The notes: generated by a model from the sequence alone, not told the origin. A stretch of 9,832 nucleotides of DNA from CBDULQ01 sp965368115 (GCA_965368115.1 CBDULQ010000134.1:1-9832); one strand, 5' to 3'. Positions 1 to 7,861 are shown, counted from the stretch's first letter. Numbers and translations are program-made.

Positions 1-1823
1 GACCAGATGGAATCGAAGTTATCCGGGTTCTTTGAATCTTTATCGTTCTTTTCTTTTTCGTTGATATCGTCACCGTCCATCTGCGCGAACTGGAACTGGG
101 TAAAGGATCCGGTATGTTCACGAATAGTCCCCAGTTTAATTTCCATGTCCCGATCGTAGACCTGAATGTTCAGTTTGTTGCCGCGGCGGAAAGCATAAGC
201 CGGTAGTAACAGTGTAGATGGTTGTTGTATGGGTTTGATGCCCGGCAGCATCAGGCAGTTAAAGGGCGGTTCGTTCTTGCGCTCTTTGCGTTGTACCTTG
301 CATGGGATGACTTTCGGCGACAGAACCTGTACACCGATTTCCAGACCATGATCATTGCTGAACTGCATCCAGCGAATGACGCCAATGCGCCAGTGATAAG
401 TATGGTCCGGCTCCAGTTCACGTATGCCGATTAATTCGCCGACCTGGGCGCGTGAGGTGCTGGTCGAAGCCCAGTGCAGGCAGTAACCGCCGGCACTGAC
501 ATTGGAAATTTTCCAGTGTAGATCGGGTGCTTCCTTGTTCAGCTCGCCGAACTCGGCGTCGCGGGCGGCCAGTTCCTGGGCATAACTCTCGGTCAGGGTA
601 CGGCCCTTGGCGACCATGTCCCAGGCGGTTGCGGATTTTTCCGGTTCCGCTTTCATATTCGGTTCGGTAATGAAGAAGGTGTTTTGCTTGCGATCGAAAA
701 TTTCCTTTTCCGCGCGCGATGAATCCGGGATGGCTTCCAGCGAGAACATGCTGGCCGGACGTTTCTTCGCCTTGCTCTTCGGCGGTGTAGCGTCACTCTG
801 GATAGCTTCGAATATGGGACTCAGGCCGATGGCCACCTTGATGTCGTCATGACGTTCGGCACGCGAGAAGCGTCGCTTGGCACACAGGTTCCAGGATGCA
901 ACCAGCGTACGCAACGTTTCCTGGGAGACCTGGTCGCCGATGGTGACGGCGGATTCGATCGAGTCGTCCTCGACGATCTGTTGGCGTAAATGGGCGACCA
1001 GTTTGCCGGTTTCGATACAGCGAAAATTACTGATCTTCTTCAGGTCGTCTTCGGAAATGCAGTTCGGCGGCGAGTCGCTATCCAGCATGGCGCAGTAATA
1101 ACGATTATTCTTGTCGTTGGCCGGCCGAGTCGTTAGATGGGTGTGGGCTGCCCATTCCGGCATGGCCCGATACACGCGTTCTGCATCACTCTGGCGAAGC
1201 GCGTTGGGGCGCGACAGGGAAAACAGCAGGATCTGCTTGTACAGGTTTTCGATGGATACGGTCCGGGTCAGGGCTTCGGGATCCCTGATACTTTTCTGAT
1301 GCAGTTTTTTCTTTTCCGCATAGCTGTAAATATGGTGAATGTCCCACCAGGTGCCTTTCGGATATTCACTGTATACCTGGCTGCAGCGCAGGGCCAGCTC
1401 GGATAGATAATGCAGGGCACGTTCCGCGGCGATGAGCAGGGTTTTGCCGTCGACCTTGCCGAGATCGTTGGAGGCTTCGAAGACGATGATTTTATAACCG
1501 TTGGCCATTTCAGTGAGCAGCGCCTGGTTGAGGCTGACGATCTTCATGCTCTTTTCCGGCAACGGCAGGGTGCGATTGATGAAATGCTTGTGAAGCTGAC
1601 TGAAAATGTAACGCGCAGCGTCACGCATGAGCTCCATGTTCTCGATGCGGTATTTGGCTGGCATGGCCTGGCGATTCAGGTGCAGAATACCGTTATAAAT
1701 CTCACGGGTGTAATCGCCCATATTGGCCTTTTTCAGGCCATCCAGCCATTTTTTGACCTTCCGTGGATGATTCGGGAAGTCATCCTTTCCCGGCGGTGTT
1801 TGCTCTGGTATGTACAGTTTCAT
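1..1823 (-). CDS. PilZ-domain (c-di-GMP receptor-like) protein, C-terminus cut off by window edge
   Basis: The minus-strand frame is open from an ATG at 1823-1821 to the window edge (607 codons) with no stop, so the 3' end is missing. A TAG stop lies in frame two codons before the ATG, making this the first possible start; the ribosome site is weak. Residues 1 to about 300 form a mostly helical-looking region I do not recognise. Two PilZ hallmarks follow: RxxxR (R317-R321, RRFSR) and [D/N]xSxxG (N441-G446, NVSAGG), then a beta-rich stretch with GLEIGVQV at 493-500, as expected for the PilZ barrel. Known PilZ domains use these motifs to bind cyclic di-GMP. The motifs are 119 residues apart, far more than usual, so a sizeable insertion interrupts the domain. 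The tail (from about residue 580) is acidic and lysine-rich, suggesting the true end is near. No signal peptide or membrane helix is seen, so it is probably cytoplasmic. The PilZ assignment is fairly sure; the process it controls is unknown. Confidence 0.75.
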   Translation of the reverse strand, partial: MKLYIPEQTPPGKDDFPNHPRKVKKWLDGLKKANMGDYTREIYNGILHLNRQAMPAKYRIENMELMRDAARYIFSQLHKHFINRTLPLPEKSMKIVSLNQALLTEMANGYKIIVFEASNDLGKVDGKTLLIAAERALHYLSELALRCSQVYSEYPKGTWWDIHHIYSYAEKKKLHQKSIRDPEALTRTVSIENLYKQILLFSLSRPNALRQSDAERVYRAMPEWAAHTHLTTRPANDKNNRYYCAMLDSDSPPNCISEDDLKKISNFRCIETGKLVAHLRQQIVEDDSIESAVTIGDQVSQETLRTLVASWNLCAKRRFSRAERHDDIKVAIGLSPIFEAIQSDATPPKSKAKKRPASMFSLEAIPDSSRAEKEIFDRKQNTFFITEPNMKAEPEKSATAWDMVAKGRTLTESYAQELAARDAEFGELNKEAPDLHWKISNVSAGGYCLHWASTSTSRAQVGELIGIRELEPDHTYHWRIGVIRWMQFSNDHGLEIGVQVLSPKVIPCKVQRKERKNEPPFNCLMLPGIKPIQQPSTLLLPAYAFRRGNKLNIQVYDRDMEIKLGTIREHTGSFTQFQFAQMDGDDINEKEKNDKDSKNPDNFDSIW

Positions 1824-1997
1824 AAGCTATCTGTCGTCGCTTGACCTGGTCGTCCTTGCTGGGATTTCGCCCGCTCACTTATGTTAGACGCGCGGATTAC
1901 CGGGTTAGTCTATCGTATTTCTGTAAAAACCTTAACATTTTTAATAAAAACAGACAGATGGCAGCGGTTTCTCGTCCAGTTCGTGCATGTTCTGATG
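1824..1997. other. Intergenic gap between the epmB end and the PilZ gene start
   Basis: This gap carries no convincing gene. Its middle (about 1917-1950) is AT-rich compared with the flanks, with A and T runs, and probably holds the promoter of the minus-strand PilZ gene. I find only poor -35/-10 pairs on that strand, for example TTAAGG and TAGACT 17 bp apart. No clear stem-loop with a T-run was found for ending epmB transcription, so read-through from epmB into the PilZ gene is possible. Confidence 0.4.
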
Positions 1998-3017
1998 TTA
2001 TAGCCCAAATACCGGTGTTTTGCTTTTTTCGCCGGCATTTTCGCGGACCAGTCGAGGCACCAGGTAACCGGGCAGTTTTTCCCGCATAGCATCCAGTAAT
2101 TCGACGGCCCGGGTATCCTCGACATGAAAATGGGCGGCACCCCTGACCGGGTCCAGCAGGTGCAGGTAGTAGGGCAGAATGCCGGCGGCGAACAGCCGTT
2201 CACTGAGTTCGATCTGGGCATCCGGCCGGTCATTCACGGCGCGCAGTAGCACCGCCTGGTTGAGCAGGGTCACGCCGGCGCGGCGCAGTTCCGCGTAACG
2301 CGGTTCATCGTCCGTGCCGATCTCGTTGGCGTGGTTGGCATGGATAACCAGGCTGCATTGCAGGCGGCTGGTGGCGAGCATTTCGAGCAGTGCCCCGGTG
2401 ATGCGATCCGGTAACACCACGGGCAGCCGGGAGTGAATGCGCAGGCGTTGCAAATGCGGAATCTGCTGCAGCGCATCGAACAGTTCATGTAGACGCTGGT
2501 CACTGAGTACCAGCGGGTCACCGCCACTGAGGATAACTTCCCGAATGTCCCGGTCAGCACGAATGTAATCCAGTGTCGCCGACCATTGCTGCTGTCCGGC
2601 ATGCTGATCAGCGTAGGGAAAATGACGGCGGAAACAGTAGCGGCAGTGTACCGCGCAGGCACCGGTGGTGATCAGCAGGACCCGCCCGGCGTATTTATGC
2701 AACAGCCCGGGAACCGCGCTGGCCGCCAGATCGCCGACCGGGTCGGTGACGAAACCGGAAGCCGGCAGCAATTCTTCGCCATCCGCCATGACCTGGCGTA
2801 GCAGTGGATCGTCGGCATCGCCGATGCGCATTTTCCGGACATAGCTCCAGGGCACCCGAATGCGGAAATCATCCGCCGCCGCCCGGCGCTCGGGAAACCG
2901 CTCGGTGGGAATCTGCAGCGCCTGCAGCAGGGTGTCGGGATCGACGATGGCCTGCGCCAGTTGCTGTTGCCAGGACAGGCTTGCCGCAGGCTGGGAACGG
3001 AGGGCTGGTTTTGGCAT
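1998..3017 (-). CDS. epmB: EF-P beta-lysylation protein EpmB (lysine 2,3-aminomutase-like radical SAM enzyme)
   Basis: This 339-residue protein matches the EpmB/YjeK family, which converts (S)-alpha-lysine to (R)-beta-lysine for attachment to elongation factor P. The radical-SAM cluster motif CxxxCxxC is C121, C125 and C128, inside GACAVHCRYCFRRHFPY. A GGDP motif (165-168) suits SAM binding. K333 in the C-terminal SKTP motif matches the pyridoxal-phosphate lysine of lysine 2,3-aminomutases. Unlike the larger clostridial aminomutases it lacks a long C-terminal extension, as is typical of EpmB. The ATG at 3017 gives the expected N-terminus; the ribosome site is weak, with GGAA about 10 bases upstream. 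It is divergent from efp, its pathway target, with 68 bp between the starts. A TATGAT hexamer on the minus strand (3041-3036) could be its -10 element, but no good -35 is present. The enzyme acts in the cytoplasm. Confidence 0.95.
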   Translation of the reverse strand: MPKPALRSQPAASLSWQQQLAQAIVDPDTLLQALQIPTERFPERRAAADDFRIRVPWSYVRKMRIGDADDPLLRQVMADGEELLPASGFVTDPVGDLAASAVPGLLHKYAGRVLLITTGACAVHCRYCFRRHFPYADQHAGQQQWSATLDYIRADRDIREVILSGGDPLVLSDQRLHELFDALQQIPHLQRLRIHSRLPVVLPDRITGALLEMLATSRLQCSLVIHANHANEIGTDDEPRYAELRRAGVTLLNQAVLLRAVNDRPDAQIELSERLFAAGILPYYLHLLDPVRGAAHFHVEDTRAVELLDAMREKLPGYLVPRLVRENAGEKSKTPVFGL

Positions 3018-3040
3018 TTTTACAGGGTTCCGCGTATCAT
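3011..3040 (+). promoter_or_regulatory. Probable sigma-70 promoter of efp
   Basis: TTGGCA (3011-3016) and TATCAT (3035-3040) are separated by 18 bp, and each differs by one base from the consensus hexamers. Transcription would start near 3047, giving a leader of about 40 nt to the efp start. The -35 element overlaps the first codons of divergent epmB. The leader contains a small inverted repeat, GCGCT with AGCGC, 7 bases apart (3043-3059). The promoter is predicted from sequence only. Confidence 0.5.
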
Positions 3041-3085
3041 ATGCGCTCTTTTTCAGCGCTAGGCTAATTATCTCAGGATTTTACG

Positions 3086-3655
3086 ATGGCATCATACAGT
3101 ACAAACGAATTTCGTGGCGGCCTCAAACTTTTACTCGACGGTGATCCCTGTTCCATTATCGAGAATGAGCTGGTCAAGCCGGGCAAGGGCCAGGCCTTCA
3201 ATCGCGTCAAGCTGCGCAATCTGAAAACCGGTCGTGTGCTGGAAAAAACCTTCAAGTCCGGTGAATCCGTGGAAGCCGCCGACGTGGTGGATGTGGATAT
3301 GGAATTCTCCTACAACGACGGTGAATTCTGGTATTTCATGGACCCCAATACCTTCGAGCAGATCGGCGCCAGCGATACCGCGGTGGGCGAGACCGCGAAA
3401 TGGATCAAGGGCCAGGAACTGTGCACCGTCACCCTGTGGAACGGCGAGCCGCTGGCAGTGTCGCCGCCGAATTTCGTCGAGCTGACCATTACCGAAACCG
3501 ATCCCGGCGTGCGGGGCGATACCGCCCAGGGCGGCAACAAGCCCGCCACCCTGGAAACCGGTGCCGTGGTCAAGGTACCCCTGTTTATCGAAGAGGGTGA
3601 AGTGCTGAAAGTCGACACCCGTACCGGCGAATACGTGTCGCGTGTCAAAGAATAA
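3086..3655 (+). CDS. efp: Elongation factor P
   Basis: This is a full-length, 189-residue EF-P, the standard length. EF-P binds the ribosome between the P and E sites and promotes peptide bond formation at proline runs. The N-terminal KOW-like domain (about 3-62) carries the loop VKPGKGQAF, with K34 at the position beta-lysylated in E. coli. OB-like domain II (about 66-127) and domain III (about 130-186) follow, with the family signature KPATLETGAVVKVPLF near 152-167 and the ending GEYVSRVKE. AGGA at 3075-3078 lies 7 bases before the ATG. Lys34 together with flanking epmB and epmA indicates the beta-lysyl pathway, rather than the rhamnosylation (EarP, Arg32) or 5-aminopentanol types. The last 14 bases overlap epmA, so the two are probably co-transcribed. 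Confidence 0.97.
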   Translation: MASYSTNEFRGGLKLLLDGDPCSIIENELVKPGKGQAFNRVKLRNLKTGRVLEKTFKSGESVEAADVVDVDMEFSYNDGEFWYFMDPNTFEQIGASDTAVGETAKWIKGQELCTVTLWNGEPLAVSPPNFVELTITETDPGVRGDTAQGGNKPATLETGAVVKVPLFIEEGEVLKVDTRTGEYVSRVKE

Positions 3656-4622
3656 CTGGTCGCCTTCAGCCGCAGTCGAACAGCTGCAGACCCGAGCCCG
3701 CATGTTGCAGAACCTGCGGGCTTTTTTTGCTGCGCGGGATGTGCTGGAGGTGGAGACCCCCCTGATGTCGCGCGCCGCCATTACCGATCCGCATCTGCAT
3801 AGCTTCAGGACCGGCTTCAACAGCGAGGACCTTTACCTGCAAACCTCGCCGGAATTTTTCATGAAGCGCATGCTGGCTGCCCATGGCCGGGATATCTACC
3901 AGATCTGCAAGGTGTTTCGGGACGATGAACTGGGCCGCTACCACAGCCCCGAATTCAGTATGCTGGAGTGGTACCGCATCGGTTTCGACGACCGCCGCTT
4001 GATGGATGAAACCGAGCAGCTACTGCAACAACTGTTTGCCGAACTGGCGCCGCAGAAGGCCCTGCAGGCCAGCCGACGCATCAGTTACCGGCAGGCCTTT
4101 ATCGATGCACTGGGCATCGACCCCTTGCAGACAGACGTGGCCAGGTTGCGTACCGTCATGAAAAAGCGCCGGCTGGAGATTCCCCAGGGCATGGATGAGG
4201 AGGATCTGGACATGTGGCTGGACTGGTTGCTCAGTCGTTATGTGATCAGCACATTTCCCATCGATGCCATCACCTTTCTCTACGATTATCCCGCCAGCCA
4301 GGCGGCGCTGGCGCGGATCAACGAGGAGGACCCACGGCTGGCCCATCGCTTCGAGGTGTTCGTCGGCCCTCTTGAACTGGCTAACGGTTTTTACGAACTG
4401 GGCGATGCGCCACAGCAGGCGGCGCGCTTCGCGGCGGAAAATCAGCGCCGCCGTGAGCTCGGTGTGGCCGAGATGCCGGTAGACGAGTTACTCCTGCAAG
4501 CGCTGGCCAGCGGTTTGCCGGACTGCGCCGGGATCGCCCTGGGGCTGGACCGGCTGCTCATGTTGCTCACCAATGCCGACAGCCTGGCCGCCGTGATGAG
4601 CTTCGATTTCTCCCGGGTTTGA
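3642..4622 (+). CDS. epmA: EF-P--(R)-beta-lysine ligase EpmA (PoxA/GenX, LysRS-like)
   Basis: This 326-residue class II lysyl-tRNA synthetase paralogue lacks the N-terminal anticodon-binding domain, as expected for EpmA (325 residues in E. coli). EpmA activates (R)-beta-lysine with ATP and transfers it to Lys34 of EF-P. Motif 1 lies around residues 21-42 (ending VLEVETPLM), motif 2 around 92-112 (FRDDELGRYHSPEF then MLEWY), and motif 3 around 297-308 (GIALGLDRLLML). The LELANGFYEL stretch at 244-253 resembles the corresponding ELANGF segment of E. coli EpmA. The start is a GTG at 3642, inside the last codons of efp in another frame. It gives an N-terminus (SKNNWSPSAA) that aligns with the E. 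coli protein, and the first ATG is too far inside. The overlap suggests translational coupling to efp. Confidence 0.95.
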   Translation: MSKNNWSPSAAVEQLQTRARMLQNLRAFFAARDVLEVETPLMSRAAITDPHLHSFRTGFNSEDLYLQTSPEFFMKRMLAAHGRDIYQICKVFRDDELGRYHSPEFSMLEWYRIGFDDRRLMDETEQLLQQLFAELAPQKALQASRRISYRQAFIDALGIDPLQTDVARLRTVMKKRRLEIPQGMDEEDLDMWLDWLLSRYVISTFPIDAITFLYDYPASQAALARINEEDPRLAHRFEVFVGPLELANGFYELGDAPQQAARFAAENQRRRELGVAEMPVDELLLQALASGLPDCAGIALGLDRLLMLLTNADSLAAVMSFDFSRV

Positions 4623-4755
4623 CCCTCCGGTCAGAAAAATCGAATAAATCCGCTTCACCCTGCATCGTTTGTTAGATGTGCCCGTGCTTCTCCTGCGACG
4701 GGTGGAGTTCATCTATGCTGCGTATAGTCGACCACAACGCTGTGGGCCCCGGGGT
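4623..4755. other. Gap between epmA and the sensor kinase start
   Basis: This 133-bp stretch probably contains the kinase promoter. A TATAGT hexamer (4723-4728) could be a -10 element but has no good -35 partner. Two small inverted repeats are present: TGACC/GGTCA directly at the epmA stop (4620-4633) and CCCGT/ACGGG (4681-4685 with 4698-4702). Neither is followed by a T-run on the plus strand, so neither is called a terminator. The kinase frame is open back to a TTG at 4669. Confidence 0.35.
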
Positions 4756-7137
4756 ATGAGACCAGCACGCCGGCCCGCTTCGGTGCTGGGATTGCTGGTG
4801 GTACTGCTCGGCGGTGGCTGGGCGGATATCGGTTTTGCCGATGCAGAGCCGGTGCGTATCGGCGTGCTCGCCTATCGGGGCAAGTCACATGCCGTGGCGC
4901 GCTGGGCGCAGACCGCCGGTTACCTGAGTCGACGACTGGAGCAGCGTTTCGAAATCGTTCCCCTGGACCTGGACGAAATCGCCGCGGCGGTGAATAACCG
5001 GGACGTCAATTTCATCATCACCAATCCGGGCAACTATGTCGACCTGGAAAACCGATTCGGCGTTTCGCGCATGGCCACCATGCAGACGCTGAGCAATGGT
5101 CAGCCCAGTGTCCGTTATGGCGCGGTGATCCTGGTGCGTCGAGATCAAAGCGCGATTCAAAATCTGCAGCAGCTTAAACATCGTTCTTTCATGGCGGTGA
5201 GTCCGGAAGCTTTCGGCGGTTTTCAAATGGCCTGGCGCGAACTCAATGAAGCCGGTATCAATCCATTCACTGATTTCAGTCGTCTCGACTTTGTCGGTTT
5301 TCCGCAGGATCGCATCATTCATGCCCTGGTCAACGGCCAGGTCGACGCCGGTACGGTACGCGCCGAAACCCTGGCGCGGATGGTCGAGAACGGCCAGGTC
5401 AGTCTGCAGGATTTCCGAATCCTTAATCCACGTGCCACCGATGACAGCGGTTATCAATTAAGTACTCGACAGTATCCGGAATGGCCGGTGGCGACACTCA
5501 AACATACGCCCCGAACGCTGGCGACCCAGGTGACCCGTGCGCTGTTGAGTCTGCGCCCGGAACATCCGGCAGCACAGAGCGCGCGCATTGCGGGCTGGAC
5601 GGTGCCGCTGGATTATTCCTCGGTGCGCGAACTGATGCAGGTTCTGCAAATCGGTCCCTATGAAGTCCTGCGCCAGCATTCGCTGGCCGGCATGATTCGG
5701 CAAAATCTGCACTGGGTGATTGCCGGTTGCTTTGCCTTGTTGTGCCTGATCGGACTGACGGTTTATATTTCACGCACCAATCATCGGCTGCGCGAAACCG
5801 AGCGCTTCCTGCGCGAAGAAATCAAGCAGCGCAAACAGTCGCAACGTGCGCTGGCAAATTACCGCGACAGTCTGGAACAACAGGTGGTGTTACGTACCCA
5901 GGATTTACGTGACACCAACCAGGCGCTGGAAAAAAGTCGTCGTGCACTGCGCACACTGGTGGAAATTACCAGTGCCCACGAACTCAGTCATGAACAGAAA
6001 ATGATGCGCCTGCTGGATACCGGACGCGAGTATTTCGAATTGCCGGTGGCGGTGCTGGCTGACAACGATGCGATCGACACGACGATCTGCACCATCTCCG
6101 GCGATCGATCGTTGTTACCGGAATCGGTAGGTCCGTTGAATCAACGTTGCGTGTCGCAAATTATTCAACAGGCCGGTGAGCCGTTGGATGTTCCGGATCT
6201 GCGGCGCGAGCTCGGCGATGATTCGGTCTGCCTGAAGTACGGCTGGAAAACCTATCTGGGCACCACCGTGATGGTCGACGGTCGGGTTTGCTGCACACTG
6301 GAATTTGTCGGCAAACAGATTCGCCGGCACCGGCTCAGTTCATGGGACCTGGATATCCTTAAGGTTATGGCGCAATGGATCGGTGATGAAATCGAACGTC
6401 ATCAGGCATACGAAGCACAGCTCAAACACCAGGCGGAACTGGCCCATGTGTCGCGCATGAGCACAATCGGCGAAATGGCTGCCAGCCTGGCGCATGAATT
6501 GAACCAGCCGTTGACCGGTGCCATCAATTACAGCAGTGCCTGTTTGCGTTTGTTGCATGAGGGCGAACAGGATCGGCAGAAACTGGTGCAGGGGATGGAG
6601 CGTGCCGTGGAGGGCGCGAATCTCGCGGCCGATATCATTCGTCACATCCGCGAGTTCGTGCATAAGGGTGACCGGTGTTTGCAGCATGTCGATGTCAATC
6701 ATGTGGTGAACAGCGTGGTGTCGTTAATGAATTACGAATTGCGTCGCCATGACATTAAGCTGGCCCTGGTGCTCACGCCTGATCTGCCGCCGGTGATGGC
6801 CAATATGATTCAGCTGGAACAGGTTGTGCTCAACCTGGTGCGTAATGCCATTGATGCGATGGAGTCCACCGGGCATGGCATACGCCAGATGATGATCAGT
6901 ACTTTGCGTGAAGATCGGTATCTGGTGATCCGTGTAGAAGATCACGGCGAAGGTCTCAGGACCGACACCATCACACAGATGTTTGACGCGTTTTATACCA
7001 CCAAGGTCGACGGCATGGGTATGGGGCTATCCATCAGTCGTTCGATTGTCGAGTCGCACCAGGGTCGTATCTATGCCGCCAACCGCGAACAGGGTGGCGC
7101 CGAATTCAGTGTGTTCATTCCGGCAGGTGCCGCATGA
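4756..7137 (+). CDS. TtrS-like sensor histidine kinase with PhnD-type periplasmic domain and GAF domain
   Basis: Numbering is from the ATG at 4756 (793 residues). Basic residues, a hydrophobic run and an Ala-Asp-Ala site form a signal peptide of about 30 residues. That decides this start over TTG 4669 or GTGs in between, which would add up to 29 residues before it; no strong ribosome site is visible for any. Residues 32-301 form a PhnD-like periplasmic binding domain with TNPGNYVDL (89-97) and DAGTVRAETL (197-206), typical of TtrS-type sensors. Then come a membrane helix (320-338), a coiled coil (341-396), a GAF-like domain (397-551), HisKA (561-631) with phospho-acceptor H580 in LAHELNQPL, and the ATPase domain (681-789) with N697 and the glycine boxes DHGEG (729-733) and GMGMGLSIS (753-761). 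All key kinase residues are present. It phosphorylates the regulator encoded next, with a 4-bp overlap. Known relatives sense tetrathionate (TtrS) or thiosulfate (ThsS); the ligand here is unknown. The GAF domain makes it about 200 residues longer than Salmonella TtrS. Confidence 0.9.
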   Translation: MRPARRPASVLGLLVVLLGGGWADIGFADAEPVRIGVLAYRGKSHAVARWAQTAGYLSRRLEQRFEIVPLDLDEIAAAVNNRDVNFIITNPGNYVDLENRFGVSRMATMQTLSNGQPSVRYGAVILVRRDQSAIQNLQQLKHRSFMAVSPEAFGGFQMAWRELNEAGINPFTDFSRLDFVGFPQDRIIHALVNGQVDAGTVRAETLARMVENGQVSLQDFRILNPRATDDSGYQLSTRQYPEWPVATLKHTPRTLATQVTRALLSLRPEHPAAQSARIAGWTVPLDYSSVRELMQVLQIGPYEVLRQHSLAGMIRQNLHWVIAGCFALLCLIGLTVYISRTNHRLRETERFLREEIKQRKQSQRALANYRDSLEQQVVLRTQDLRDTNQALEKSRRALRTLVEITSAHELSHEQKMMRLLDTGREYFELPVAVLADNDAIDTTICTISGDRSLLPESVGPLNQRCVSQIIQQAGEPLDVPDLRRELGDDSVCLKYGWKTYLGTTVMVDGRVCCTLEFVGKQIRRHRLSSWDLDILKVMAQWIGDEIERHQAYEAQLKHQAELAHVSRMSTIGEMAASLAHELNQPLTGAINYSSACLRLLHEGEQDRQKLVQGMERAVEGANLAADIIRHIREFVHKGDRCLQHVDVNHVVNSVVSLMNYELRRHDIKLALVLTPDLPPVMANMIQLEQVVLNLVRNAIDAMESTGHGIRQMMISTLREDRYLVIRVEDHGEGLRTDTITQMFDAFYTTKVDGMGMGLSISRSIVESHQGRIYAANREQGGAEFSVFIPAGAA

Positions 7138-7739
7138 CGCCGCAGGTATACGTGGTTGACGACGATCGACTGGCGCGTGAATCGTTACAGTGGCTGATCG
7201 AGTCAGCACATCTTTCCGCGACGACATTTGCCCGGGGTACCGACTTTCTCGATTATCTGCACGATGACATCAGTGGTTGCGTGGTGCTCGATGTGCGCAT
7301 GCCGGATATCAACGGCATGGAATTGCACGCGCGTCTCAAACAGTGCTCGGCGACCATTCCGGTGATTATCGTGACCGGTCATGCGGATGTGTCGATGGCT
7401 GTCCGGGCGATGAAGGCCGGCGTCTATGACTTCATCGAAAAACCCTACAAAGACTCATTGATGCTGGAACGCATCCAGAGCGCCATGGCTTACGATCAGG
7501 ACAATCGTCGAAATCAACAACGGGTACAGGATATTCGTCAACGCCTGCTCAGTCTGACACCGCGCGAGTTGCAGGTCATGCATGGCGTGTTGCAGGCGCG
7601 TTCCAACAAGATGATTGCAGCCGAGTTGGGTATCAGTATCAAGACGGTGGAGCTGCATCGTGCCAATCTGATGAACAAGATGCAGGCGACCTCATCGACC
7701 GAACTGGTGAGGCTGGCATTGATTGCCGGTATCGAATGA
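7134..7739 (+). CDS. FixJ/TtrR-family response regulator (receiver plus LuxR-type HTH)
   Basis: This 201-residue protein is of normal FixJ-family length. The receiver domain (about 4-118) has the acidic pocket D9-D11, phospho-acceptor D53 in VVLDVRMPDINGME, T81 in VTGHAD and K103 in EKPY. A linker leads to a LuxR-type helix-turn-helix beginning LTPRELQVM (141-149), with recognition region SIKTVELHRANLMNKM around 168-183. Its ATG overlaps the kinase TGA (ATGA at 7134-7137), so the pair is translationally coupled. Once phosphorylated it should bind DNA as a dimer. The repeats in the spacer just downstream, before the solute-binding protein gene, are candidate sites, but that link is inferred. 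It is most like TtrR/FixJ regulators; the target genes are not known. Confidence 0.93.
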   Translation: MTPQVYVVDDDRLARESLQWLIESAHLSATTFARGTDFLDYLHDDISGCVVLDVRMPDINGMELHARLKQCSATIPVIIVTGHADVSMAVRAMKAGVYDFIEKPYKDSLMLERIQSAMAYDQDNRRNQQRVQDIRQRLLSLTPRELQVMHGVLQARSNKMIAAELGISIKTVELHRANLMNKMQATSSTELVRLALIAGIE

Positions 7740-7754
7740 CGGGCGGTGGCAAAA

Positions 7755-7772
7755 CCCAGGGTAAACCCCAGG
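7755..7772. repeat. Short direct repeat (CCCAGG twice, 12 bp apart)
   Basis: CCCAGG occurs at 7755-7760 and 7767-7772, each preceded by an A-run (AAAA or AAAC), just after the regulator gene. The 12-bp period is not a whole number of helical turns. It may be part of a regulatory region or chance. Confidence 0.3.
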
Positions 7773-7781
7773 TGGAGCGCG

Positions 7782-7839
7782 GGTAACACGCAGTTATCTC
7801 TCGTGCCCCGGGTTATTAAGATGATGCGCTCAAATAACC
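7782..7839. promoter_or_regulatory. Candidate operator region: GTTAT-type dyads upstream of the solute-binding protein gene
   Basis: A perfect 7-bp inverted repeat, GGTTATT (7811-7817) and AATAACC (7833-7839), is separated by 15 bp. This places equivalent half-sites about two helical turns apart. An imperfect dyad, GGTAAC (7782-7787) with GTTATC (7793-7798), lies just upstream, so the GTTAT core recurs three times, one in inverted orientation. A dimeric regulator such as the adjacent FixJ-type protein could bind here. If transcribed, the 7-bp repeat could instead form a weak leader hairpin ending 22 nt before the ATG. No clear -35/-10 pair was found. Confidence 0.4.
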
Positions 7840-7861
7840 AGAAGAGTGAGGGGAGAGAATC

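Noticed and set aside
222..1844. Several plus-strand open frames of 60-144 codons
   Set aside because: They lie opposite the long uninterrupted PilZ-protein frame on the minus strand, overlap each other and show no recognisable domain; they are shadows of that gene.
3131..3820. Minus-strand open frame of 229 codons across efp and epmA
   Set aside because: It is antisense to two clearly conserved genes and has a low-complexity, His/Gly-rich product typical of a shadow frame.
4620..4633. Inverted repeat TGACC/GGTCA at the epmA stop as a terminator
   Set aside because: The stem is only 5 bp and is followed by an A-run rather than a T-run on the coding strand.
4669..4755. N-terminal extension of the sensor kinase from TTG 4669
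   Set aside because: It would place 29 residues, several of them charged, before a clear signal peptide that begins at the ATG at 4756.
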